In this document: positions 1-6,053 of the stretch, one piece after another
Numbering within the stretch: position 1 is the stretch's first letter
Layout: each line of letters begins with the position of its first letter
Assembly: GCA_022565015.1 (NCBI GenBank)
Contig: JADFKI010000173.1
Location: 1-8,127 of the forward strand
From: Chloroflexota bacterium
Lineage (GTDB): Bacteria; Chloroflexota; Dehalococcoidia; Lucifugimonadales; JADFKI01
Direction: 5' to 3'
Length of the DNA: 8,127 bases
Notes under the pieces: model-generated
What the model was told of the DNA's origin: nothing
The model's database searches: none
What the model saw: the letters and a program-made list of their open reading frames with translations, nothing else
Position numbers and translations under genes: made by a program

Positions 1-1
1 A

Positions 2-1165
2 GATGGCCGTCTCGGTAGAGACTCCGGCCAGAGCACGTTTGAGCGACACGCGGCCCTAATCGGAGACCGCCGTCTTTCTCTTCCGGCCAACGCCAGCGTG
101 CGAACCCAGATAGTTCGGCGGCTCCAGCACGACTACGGCAACCAGTACGTGCAGCGTCTCGTGAAGCACGCGATGCAGCCTCGGGTGAAAGCAACGAGGC
201 GGGACAACCAGACTAGCGTTGCCTCTATAAATGGGCTTGTATTTAGACAATTCGGCGCGGAGACGCTTCCAATAATTCCCAACGAGCTTAAGTCCAGTGT
301 AGATGTTCGGTCTCTGTCCAATGAGGAGCTTCACGATAGGCACGAATTGATAAAGCAAACGTTGTCTCAGTTTAATGAGTCAACGGAAGAAACCGTACTC
401 CTTGAAGAGCAAGAGCGCCGAGCCGGGGTTGAGGTTGAGATTCGCAGTGAGTGGGATGCTCATCCTAGTATCCAGAGTCATTTTCGGCAGCCTGAATTGG
501 AATCCTATCGCCAGTTGAGGCCACTCTACCAAGCTCGAGGAATTCAGAACCCGGCAGAATATCTGGACAACAATATTGTCCAAGTTACGTTCTTTGGAAA
601 CAGCACACCGGCGCACACTGACATGAGCGCACCTCTTCAGGCAGCCGAGAACGCGTTGAGTGGACAAGGCATCAATCCGGTAATCCATAACTACTGGGCA
701 TTTGTACCGAGATTAACTGCTTCAGGGAATTTGAGCAATCATGCGGAGGGGCGAGCCGTCGACATCAATCGTCAAGGCAATCCACACATTCGAAATCAGC
801 ATGAGATTCGTGTTATTAGGGCAGTGACCGGCGTTGATCTTGGAATGCAACAAGGCGCCAATGTCATGCGACAAGCGAGCCAGACATTTCAGAGTACTTT
901 CAGCCAGCAGTGGGTAGACCAGCAAACACAGCAGCTGCAACAGTTACAGGCTCAGGCTAATCCCTCGCAGGCGGTCCAACAGCAGATTGAACAGTTGGAA
1001 CAACTCATTGATTCCATTAGTAGGCGAAGGCAAGCCCTCAATGGGTATGCTCAGAGAGGCTTCTTCAACATACAGCAATCTCTGGTAGACGCCCTTGTCA
1101 ATGCAGGATTTTCATGGGGAGGTCAATGGCAACATTCGAAGGACTTCATGCATTTTGAGCTATAG
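2..1165 (+). CDS. DUF4157/eCIS-associated-like protein with C-terminal M15 peptidase domain (5' end missing)
   Basis: The reading frame is open from the first bases of the window, so this is the last 387 codons of a longer gene; the GTG at 98 is an internal Val, not the start. The segment before and after position 98 (HAALIGDRRLSLPANASV, then LQHDYGNQYVQRLV) resembles the linker found in DUF4157/eCIS-core-type proteins. The C-terminal half reads as a D-Ala-D-Ala carboxypeptidase/L-Ala-D-Glu peptidase of family M15. The zinc motif SNHAEGRAVDIN has its His at 740-742 and its Asp at 761-763, and the terminal WGGQW...DFMHFEL supplies the second His at 1151-1153. The likely role is cleavage of peptidoglycan stem peptides. 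Between the two ligand motifs lies a long Gln-rich, coiled-coil-like stretch (about 890-1040) that is not usual in the family. The gene is AT-richer than its neighbours. The peptidase call is firm; the eCIS link is inference. Confidence 0.8.
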   Translation, partial: DGRLGRDSGQSTFERHAALIGDRRLSLPANASVRTQIVRRLQHDYGNQYVQRLVKHAMQPRVKATRRDNQTSVASINGLVFRQFGAETLPIIPNELKSSVDVRSLSNEELHDRHELIKQTLSQFNESTEETVLLEEQERRAGVEVEIRSEWDAHPSIQSHFRQPELESYRQLRPLYQARGIQNPAEYLDNNIVQVTFFGNSTPAHTDMSAPLQAAENALSGQGINPVIHNYWAFVPRLTASGNLSNHAEGRAVDINRQGNPHIRNQHEIRVIRAVTGVDLGMQQGANVMRQASQTFQSTFSQQWVDQQTQQLQQLQAQANPSQAVQQQIEQLEQLIDSISRRRQALNGYAQRGFFNIQQSLVDALVNAGFSWGGQWQHSKDFMHFEL

Positions 1166-1313
1166 ATAGTCTTCACTATGAAATGGCCCGCTTCAAACCC
1201 CTCTCATGAGAGCCTGACTTGCGTTTAGTCGATGGCTGGGTCATTAGTCGCCAAAGCCCGCGATCAATTCTGCCGACAAAATTCCAGGTAAGGGGCTTTC
1301 AACAGAGTTAGGG

Positions 1314-1343
1314 CACGGCGCCGCCATCACCTTTCGGCGCGTG
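1314..1343. repeat. Imperfect hairpin downstream of the peptidase gene
   Basis: GCGCCG (1318-1323) pairs with CGGCGC (1335-1340) across an 11-nt loop, and CAC/GTG extends the stem past one bulged G at 1317. It lies about 150 bp after the stop at 1165. No T-run follows, so it is a poor intrinsic terminator. It may be a structured intergenic element or chance. Confidence 0.35.
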
Positions 1344-1410
1344 TAACACCCGATAGAGAGTGGATGTGAGGTAAGGCGGACGAAGGGCTATTATCGACCC
1401 CTAATCAATA

Positions 1411-1440
1411 GGCTCCCGGTTCAAGTCCGGAGCGGACCAC
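1411..1440 (+). other. tRNA 3'-end-like fragment (T arm plus acceptor strand)
   Basis: The stretch contains a T-arm-like GGTTCAAGTCC with a partly paired stem (cccgg/ccgga, four of five pairs), followed by GCGGACC-A, which looks like the 3' acceptor strand and discriminator base. No matching 5' acceptor strand (GGTCCGC) lies within a tRNA length upstream, and I cannot build a credible anticodon or D arm, so this is at most a remnant. Duplicated tRNA 3' ends are typical attachment sites of integrated elements. That reading fits the composition change here but is unproven. Confidence 0.35.
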
Positions 1441-1631
1441 TTCAAACAGGCCGTTGATTGGCTGTCCCTCGTCCCCTGGTGCACCCACACGACTGCTGCT
1501 ACCATCTATCCCGGCTTGAGGGCCGTGAGCTTGCCCTGAGCTGCCGCTAAAGCTTTGGAGCCTTGACATTCATTCGAACTCATCGTCGGTGTGCGGTCCG
1601 AGAGAGGCTCGTCTGAGAACAGGAGAATTGC

Positions 1632-2798
1632 ATGAAGATAACGGACGTTAAGCTGGACGTGCTCGTCTGGCCCCGATTTGACCGCCCGTTCTGGACCTCC
1701 ATCAACGAGGTGGGCCAGGTGAGCGAGCTTGTCGTCAGGCTCCGGACAGACGACGGCATAGAAGGCATTGGCGAGGCCCACGGCGGTTCGATACACCATT
1801 TCGACTACCAGGGCGTGCCTCGCATGTCGGGCGCGGCGGCGGCGATCGTCGAGCTGCTCGGGCCGCTGGTCATAGGCGAGGACCCGCTGGACAACGAGCG
1901 GCTGTGGCAGAGGATGTTTGCGCTTACCTTTAGCAAGGGCTGGGCCAGGGCGGGATTCAGCCGCAGGGAGATCATGACGGCCATCGCCGCCGTGGACATC
2001 GCCGTCTGGGACATCAAGGGCAAGGCCGCGAACATGCCCGTGTTCAAGCTGCTCGGTGGCTTTCGGGACACGGTCCCCTGCTACGTCACGGGAGGCTACT
2101 ACCAGGACGGCAAGAGCTTGTCTGACCTGGCATCGGAGTGCAGGACGTACGTAGGCATGGGTTACAACGCCATCAAGCTGAAGATCGGCGGCGTCTCCGT
2201 GGGCGAGGACGTGGAGAGGGTCGCGGCCGTTCGCGACGCCGTCGGTCCCGACATCGACATCATGGTCGACGTAAACGAGGGCTACGATGTGCCCACCGCC
2301 ATCGCCGCCGCCAGGGCCCTGGAGCCTCTGAACATTCGTTGGCTGGAGGAGCCCGTGCACTGGTACGACCACGTGGAGGGCCTACGTCAGGTGGCGGACG
2401 CCACGAGCATACCAATCGCGTCCGGCGAGCAGGCGTTGCATCGCTGGGACGCCCGGGACCTGGTCATGCGGGGCGGCATCAAGATAATGCAGTTCGACTG
2501 CACCCGCTCGGCGGGGATAACCGAGGTGCTCAAGATCGCCGGGATGTGCGCGACGCAGAACGTGAACCTTGCCCTTCACCACGACCCGCAGATTCACGGC
2601 CACGTCGTGGCGGCGATGCCCAATGGCGAGATTTTGGAGACTTTCCCCGACGCGACCCGGGACCCCATATGGGAGGAGCTGTTCACGGTCCGGCCCGAGA
2701 TAGTGAATAGCGAGATGAAGCTCCTGGACCGCCCCGGCTGGGGCCTGGAGCTCAACGAGGACACCCTTCAGAAGCGGGGCGTTAAATCGGTTTTATAG
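1632..2798 (+). CDS. Mandelate racemase/muconate lactonizing enzyme family protein (enolase superfamily)
   Basis: A full-length 388-residue enolase-superfamily enzyme. These proteins abstract the alpha proton of a carboxylate substrate and stabilise the enolate on Mg2+; most relatives are acid-sugar dehydratases or racemases in the cytosol. An N-terminal capping domain (about 1-130) precedes a TIM barrel. The barrel carries the KxK motif (IKLKIG, K182/K184), metal ligands D213 (VDVNEGY), E239/E240 (LEEP) and E266 (SGEQ), the D289 and H316 expected for a His-Asp dyad, and E336 (LETF). All catalytic positions appear present, in the pattern of the mandelate-racemase subgroup. The ATG start is backed by AGGAG at 1621-1625, six bases upstream. 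It is transcribed alone and converges on the methyltransferase, whose reconstructed end overlaps it by about 17 bp. Substrate cannot be assigned; the family call is secure. Confidence 0.93.
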   Translation: MKITDVKLDVLVWPRFDRPFWTSINEVGQVSELVVRLRTDDGIEGIGEAHGGSIHHFDYQGVPRMSGAAAAIVELLGPLVIGEDPLDNERLWQRMFALTFSKGWARAGFSRREIMTAIAAVDIAVWDIKGKAANMPVFKLLGGFRDTVPCYVTGGYYQDGKSLSDLASECRTYVGMGYNAIKLKIGGVSVGEDVERVAAVRDAVGPDIDIMVDVNEGYDVPTAIAAARALEPLNIRWLEEPVHWYDHVEGLRQVADATSIPIASGEQALHRWDARDLVMRGGIKIMQFDCTRSAGITEVLKIAGMCATQNVNLALHHDPQIHGHVVAAMPNGEILETFPDATRDPIWEELFTVRPEIVNSEMKLLDRPGWGLELNEDTLQKRGVKSVL

Positions 2799-3771
2799 CG
2801 CTGACGCAGGCCTGGCCGAACGCGGTCCTAGCGATTTCAATGTCCACGAAGCCCGCTTCTTCGAACCAAGCCCGATGTTCTCGCTCCGTGTACATCTGAC
2901 CTTCCGTCGTGTTGATCAAGGTGATGTTGTTCTCAATGACGTCACCCAAAGGTCAAAGCCGAGTATCTTCAAGGACTCCCCGTACGCGTAGATAGCACCC
3001 CCAGGCTTGATGACGCTGCGGACATTTTTCAGCACGCGGCGAACATCATCAGGCGAAAGGACCTGAATCAGTCGCTGCATGACCGCAACGTCAAAGGAAC
3101 CACTCAAGGAATCCTTGACGGCGTTGGCAGCAATAACCTGGACACGGTCTCCGGAGGCTGACTCGTCCAAGATGCGGCGTGTAATAGGAGCAACACCGTG
3201 CATTTCCACGACAGTGGACGCGATGCGAGGCCAGGCCTCGACAATTGTGATGGATAATCCCCCAGAGCCGCCTCCAACATCCAGAAGGCTCGTGTCTGAC
3301 CTAAAATCATGCCTCTCTGCAAGATCACGACCAGCTGCGACCAGCTCCCACATGGATACCTCGAAGCCACTTCTCAGACTCTTCAGGCGCGCCAGACCAG
3401 TCCTGCATTGCCTGAGGTTCGCCTGTCCGGATGGATTCGGCGGTTTGAAGGGCCGCATTCCAAAAGATCGACCACGATCCTTGCCTGGCGCCCATGTACG
3501 AGGGGCTGCCCCGCGTCAGAAAATGGTTGGCTTCATCACTATTGGAAAATCGCTCGACTTCTACTGACAGCAACCCCGCAAGGACCAGGGCATACAGAAG
3601 CGGCCGTAGCCTGCCGGCGTCAATGCCGATGGCGATTTCCTGGGCGGTCATAGGGCGATCAATTAGCGGCGTGAAGATGTCCAGCTTCATGCCCGCCAGC
3701 ATCGCAAAGGCCCCATAGGCCGTATGCCTGAGTCTGTCTATTGTCTCCGGTCGGAGTGGCGAATTGGTCAT
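2782..3771 (-). pseudogene. SAM-dependent O-methyltransferase-like gene broken by two frameshifts
   Basis: Three pieces on the minus strand join into one methyltransferase of about 330 residues. The first piece (ATG at 3771 to about 3385) is the winged-helix dimerisation domain typical of plant/ASMT-type O-methyltransferases. The second (about 3385-2950) is the Rossmann domain, with SAM motif LLDVGGGSGG near 3287-3258 and FDVAVMQRLIQVLSPDD and KPGGAIYAYG downstream. The third (about 2945-2782) gives the normal tail, GQMYTEREHRAWFEEAGF and onward. The first shift lies in about 3345-3385 (one base too many), the second at 2945-2950 (one base too few, in a CCC/AAA run). Segments one and three share a frame. 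Residue conservation is good on both sides of each break, so it is either a sequencing error or a very recent lesion. A strong SD lies at 3778-3783. It sits 22 bp after the flavin monooxygenase, probably in the same operon. Substrate unknown. Confidence 0.8.
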
Positions 3772-3777
3772 CGGATA

Positions 3778-3783
3778 CCTCCT
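3778..3783 (-). promoter_or_regulatory. Strong Shine-Dalgarno of the methyltransferase
   Basis: On the minus strand this reads AGGAGG, a near-perfect anti-16S match, ending six bases before the ATG at 3771. It lies within the 22-bp gap after the monooxygenase stop and supports both the start choice and independent translation of the second gene of an operon. Confidence 0.7.
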
Positions 3784-3793
3784 AGATGCGATT

Positions 3794-4966
3794 TTAGCTA
3801 AGCGCGTGGACCTCGGTGAATCCCAGCTCCAGCTTGCCGTGGTTTTCGTAAGACGTGCTGCTCACCATGCCGTGCTGGGCCGCGGCGCTCAGGTCGCGGT
3901 AGCAGCGCTGTATGACATTGGTCGAGTATAGCGCCGAAGCACCGGCAAACTGAAAGGCTTGGGACGCAGCGTCCAGCGCCACATGAGTGGCATAGGCAGC
4001 GACCCCTCTCATCTCCACCTGCGCGTTCAGGCTGACCGGCTCGCCGGAGCACACCGTCTGCCACGCACTCTCGTAGATCTCGATGGCAAGGGCGTGCGCG
4101 GCCCGAAGCCTGAAATCACACTCGCCGATAGCCTGCTGAAATGAGGACCGCTGTATTAGCGCGGAGGGTGGGACGCCTCGGCTCTTGGTCTGGGCGAGCT
4201 CGGTAATCTCGTCCAGCGCTCGACGTCCTGCGCCCAGGGCGAACCCAACGTGTTCGACCGCTAATATGCCTGGGACGCGAATGTTGTACAAGGGCAGTCC
4301 CCGCCTGGGAGCGTCGTTCATGACATCGCATGTAAACTCCTCGGGTACGAACAGGTCTGTCAAGGAAAAATCACAGCTTCCCGTGCCCTGAAGACCTGCG
4401 ACATGCCAGTTATCGTGAATCTCCGCCTTTGACGTTGGAAAGACGATTATCCGGCGTCCTCCCGGAGCAGCGTCCTTTGAGACGGGGATACCGGCCAATA
4501 TCCATTCCGAATGCAAGACGCCGCTGGCAAAGGGCCACCTGCCGTTCACGATATACCCGCCGCCTGCCGGCTCCGCCGTTCCCGTTGGCCTTGAAGACGA
4601 TGCAAACCTCGGAATTCGTCCATCTGCGAATATCTCCGGGACCGCCTCATCGCTGACAAAGGCCGACGCCAACCCCAGGGACCCTGCGCCTATCATCAGG
4701 GTCCAACCGGCGGAGGTATCGATTCGGGTCATGGCCTCGATGACCTCGATCTGCGTCACGGGGTCGGCCTCCGCGCCGCCAAGGACCTCGGGCACCTTCA
4801 GGCTGAACAGACCGGCGTCGTAAATGGCATCGACCGCCTTCCGCGGCAAGGTCCTTAGCTCTTCCGCCTCGATCGCGCTCGCCTCCACGACATCGCGAAC
4901 GCCCTCGACCGCTTCCAGGAGAGCGTCTCGTTTAGGCTTGCGGTCCGTTGGAAATTGACTGGTCAT
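3794..4966 (-). CDS. Acyl-CoA dehydrogenase-fold flavin-dependent monooxygenase (HsaA/DszC-like)
   Basis: A 390-residue protein of the acyl-CoA dehydrogenase fold with the type-2 C-terminal domain (Acyl-CoA_dh_2). This is the group of reduced-flavin-dependent hydroxylases such as HsaA and DszC rather than true acyl-CoA dehydrogenases. The N-terminal helical domain (about 20-110) has GLFSLKVPEVLGG (52-64). The beta domain (about 115-215) has NGRWPFASG (141-149) and WHVAGLQGTGSCDF (187-200). The C-terminal helical bundle ends in RCYRDLSAAAQHGM (354-367). Relatives use FMNH2 or FADH2 from a partner reductase; none is visible here. I chose the ATG at 4966: homology begins just after it and GAGG lies at 4974-4977, whereas the longer frame to 5080 adds a non-homologous leader. 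It probably leads an operon with the methyltransferase and is divergent from the RidA gene. Substrate unknown. Confidence 0.88.
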   Translation of the reverse strand: MTSQFPTDRKPKRDALLEAVEGVRDVVEASAIEAEELRTLPRKAVDAIYDAGLFSLKVPEVLGGAEADPVTQIEVIEAMTRIDTSAGWTLMIGAGSLGLASAFVSDEAVPEIFADGRIPRFASSSRPTGTAEPAGGGYIVNGRWPFASGVLHSEWILAGIPVSKDAAPGGRRIIVFPTSKAEIHDNWHVAGLQGTGSCDFSLTDLFVPEEFTCDVMNDAPRRGLPLYNIRVPGILAVEHVGFALGAGRRALDEITELAQTKSRGVPPSALIQRSSFQQAIGECDFRLRAAHALAIEIYESAWQTVCSGEPVSLNAQVEMRGVAAYATHVALDAASQAFQFAGASALYSTNVIQRCYRDLSAAAQHGMVSSTSYENHGKLELGFTEVHALS

Positions 4967-5209
4967 GGCTGTACCTCGCGATGGCTGGCCTGAGATAGCT
5001 CCGGCTGTCGGCGACCACCAGGGTATCACAAACGTGACCGTGGCACGTCCGCCGCGCCGTGTTGCCGCAGGGCCAGGCACGGCGAGTCATAAGAAAATGC
5101 CAACGGCCCCTGTTCACATACGCCCCAAAGCCTTACCCTAGGTAGCGCCCTGGATAGACGAGCATCAGCGAGCGACGTCTACGGATAGCGACGATTCGGA
5201 GGGACTGAG
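4967..5209. other. Divergent intergenic region between the monooxygenase and RidA genes
   Basis: This 243-bp gap must carry the promoters of both flanking genes. I see no convincing -35/-10 pair. An inverted repeat CGCCGTG (5055-5061) / CACGGCG (5078-5084), with 16 bp between the arms, could be an operator or a hairpin, but seven-base arms in GC-rich DNA can occur by chance. Confidence 0.4.
4974..4977 (-). promoter_or_regulatory. Ribosome binding site deciding the monooxygenase start
   Basis: Minus-strand GAGG, seven bases before the ATG at 4966. It favours this start over the upstream in-frame ATG at 5080, whose 38 extra codons match nothing in the family. Confidence 0.55.
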
Positions 5210-5722
5210 ATGACCTACACACTGTCACAGCTGGACTCCATGACCCTGGAGGAGGCGCACGCCCTGCCCGTCGGGGAGCGCGACCAGCTCCTGGACCAGA
5301 TCATCGCCGACGGACGCAAGCAGTCAACAGACCTGGACTCCTATCGTGTGGGCCTGTACGGCGACTACTTCGAGGAGGACCTGGTGCGTATGCTCAAGGT
5401 GAAGGCCGTCAAGGTCCTTCCCAGGGGAATAACGTCGTCGGGCTTCGACGGCGTCATGGTGGGCGACACCGACGAGGAGCAGTATCGCGCCGCCTTTCGA
5501 CACCTGGAGACGACCCTAAAGGCTGCGGGCACCAGCTATGCCCGCGTCGTCAACCTGGTCATCTTCTTGACGAACATGGACAACTGGCCGATGCTGAACG
5601 AGGTCTATCGCGAGTTCATCCCCAACCCGCCGTGTCGGGCGGTCCTCGGCACGACGCAGCTGGCGCAGAAGCCGCTCGTCATCGAGATCGTGAGCTGCGT
5701 CGCCTACCGCGTGGCCGCGTGA
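5210..5722 (+). CDS. RidA (YjgF/YER057c/UK114) family protein with atypical N-terminal half
   Basis: A 170-residue protein. The C-terminal part is clearly RidA-like: a helix 'YRAAFRHLETTLKAAGTSY' (92-110), then VVNLVIFLTNMDNW (113-126), 'NEVYREFIPNPPCRAVLG' (130-147) with the conserved Arg at R143, and VIEIVSCVAY (157-166) with the Glu at E159. Archetypal RidA hydrolyses reactive enamine/imine intermediates in the cytosol as a trimer; other members act in degradation pathways. The protein is about 40 residues longer than classic RidA. Its first half lacks the usual GPYSQAV and vSGQ landmarks, so it may belong to a divergent subgroup or have altered substrate handling. The start is supported by GGAGGG at 5198-5203. 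It is divergent from the monooxygenase gene and may serve the same pathway, though that is inference. Confidence 0.85.
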   Translation: MTYTLSQLDSMTLEEAHALPVGERDQLLDQIIADGRKQSTDLDSYRVGLYGDYFEEDLVRMLKVKAVKVLPRGITSSGFDGVMVGDTDEEQYRAAFRHLETTLKAAGTSYARVVNLVIFLTNMDNWPMLNEVYREFIPNPPCRAVLGTTQLAQKPLVIEIVSCVAYRVAA

Positions 5723-5756
5723 CGGGGGTTCATCTCCCTTAATAACTATCTCAGAA

Positions 5757-5784
5757 CATGGTTCGACAAGCTCACCACGAACGG
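5757..5784 (-). repeat. Palindromic intergenic repeat, intact copy A
   Basis: On the minus strand this 28-bp unit reads CCGTTCGT-GG-T-GAGCTTGTCGAA-CC-ATG, a form I recognise as a common intergenic palindrome in several bacterial groups. GAGCTTGTCGAA recurs on the plus strand at 5859-5870, and CCGTTCGT at 5802-5809, so copies A and B are head to head. Confidence 0.7.
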
Positions 5785-5801
5785 AGATGCGTTCATTCTG
5801 C

Positions 5802-5875
5802 CCGTTCGTCCTTTCCGACTCCCTTAATTCGAATATCTTCGGACTCCGCCGCTGCGGAGAGCTTGTCGAAGGATG
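5802..5875 (+). repeat. Palindromic intergenic repeat, copy B, interrupted
   Basis: CCGTTCGTCC (5802-5811) and GAGCTTGTCGAAGGATG (5859-5875) together match the two halves of copy A, with the GG/CC pair of A swapped for CC/GG here, as expected if the pair is base-paired in a hairpin. About 46 bp (roughly 5813-5858) separate the halves and match another repeat found near the right end of the window. Confidence 0.6.
5814..5859 (+). repeat. Dispersed hairpin repeat, copy 1 (inside copy B)
   Basis: TCCGACTCC (5814-5822), eight variable bases, then GAATATCTTCGGACTCCG (5831-5848), closing with a hairpin CTCCGC-CGCT-GCGGAG (5844-5859). The same arrangement occurs at 7992-8035. Its position suggests insertion into the older palindromic repeat. 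Confidence 0.65.
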
Positions 5876-6042
5876 GTCCATTCTGGATAAACGTTTTTGA
5901 GATAGTTTCCTAGTACATGGATTCCTCGACACCACCACGATTTTGGCGCACCTGCTCTTGCCGACTGCCCTATCACCTATCTGAAAAAGCCCAACTGGAC
6001 TTGATGAGACCGAATTGTTAGAGTACGGGGCATGCTCACTAA

Positions 6043-6047
6043 AGGAG
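6043..6047 (+). promoter_or_regulatory. Ribosome binding site of the quinone oxidoreductase
   Basis: AGGAG six bases before the ATG at 6054. It selects this start over the longer open frame that reaches back to 6015, which would add 13 codons with no counterpart in the family. Confidence 0.6.
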
Positions 6048-6053
6048 AGAGAT

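Larger units (their letters stand above)
1166..1631. other. Non-coding stretch between the peptidase gene and the enolase-family gene
   Basis: No convincing coding region on either strand. It holds an imperfect GC-rich hairpin (1314-1343) and a fragment resembling the 3' end of a tRNA (1411-1440). A TTGACA box lies at 1563-1568 ahead of the next gene, but no good -10 sits at the proper distance, so I do not call a promoter. Base composition changes across this stretch from AT-richer on the left to GC-rich on the right. Confidence 0.6.
5723..6053. other. Non-coding stretch with nested palindromic repeats
   Basis: No gene is visible on either strand; the minus-strand frame that crosses here is a shadow of the flanking genes. 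The left part (5757-5875) consists of two oppositely oriented copies of one palindromic repeat, one of them interrupted by a second repeat. The right part (about 5880-6040) shows nothing recognisable until the ribosome binding site of the next gene. Confidence 0.6.

Noticed and set aside
98..1165. GTG at 98 as the start of the peptidase gene
   Set aside because: The frame is open to the left edge and the upstream residues continue the same family-like linker, so the gene starts outside the window.
1340..1440. A complete tRNA gene
   Set aside because: No 5' acceptor strand, D arm or clean anticodon arm can be paired with the T-arm-like tail.
1563..1591. Sigma70-type promoter for the enolase-family gene
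   Set aside because: TTGACA is perfect, but the hexamer 17 bp downstream (TCGGTG) is not a -10 box.
1506..2372. 288-codon minus-strand open frame opposite the enolase-family gene
   Set aside because: It is the antisense shadow of a GC-rich real gene whose catalytic motifs are all in the plus frame; its translation has no recognisable domain.
2138..2710. Plus-strand Arg-rich frame inside the enolase-family gene
   Set aside because: Composition (Arg/Gly/His-rich, low complexity) is typical of an out-of-frame translation.
3079..3567. Plus-strand frames opposite the methyltransferase
   Set aside because: Antisense shadows; the SAM-binding motif and flanking family sequence lie on the minus strand.
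4967..5080. 38-codon N-terminal extension of the monooxygenase
   Set aside because: No family resemblance, and a good ribosome binding site precedes the ATG at 4966.
5757..5875. CRISPR array
   Set aside because: The repeats are inverted and nested, with only two copies, no regular spacers and no cas genes.
6015..6053. 13-codon N-terminal extension of the quinone oxidoreductase
   Set aside because: The family begins at MKAV, and AGGAG lies just before that ATG, inside the supposed extension.
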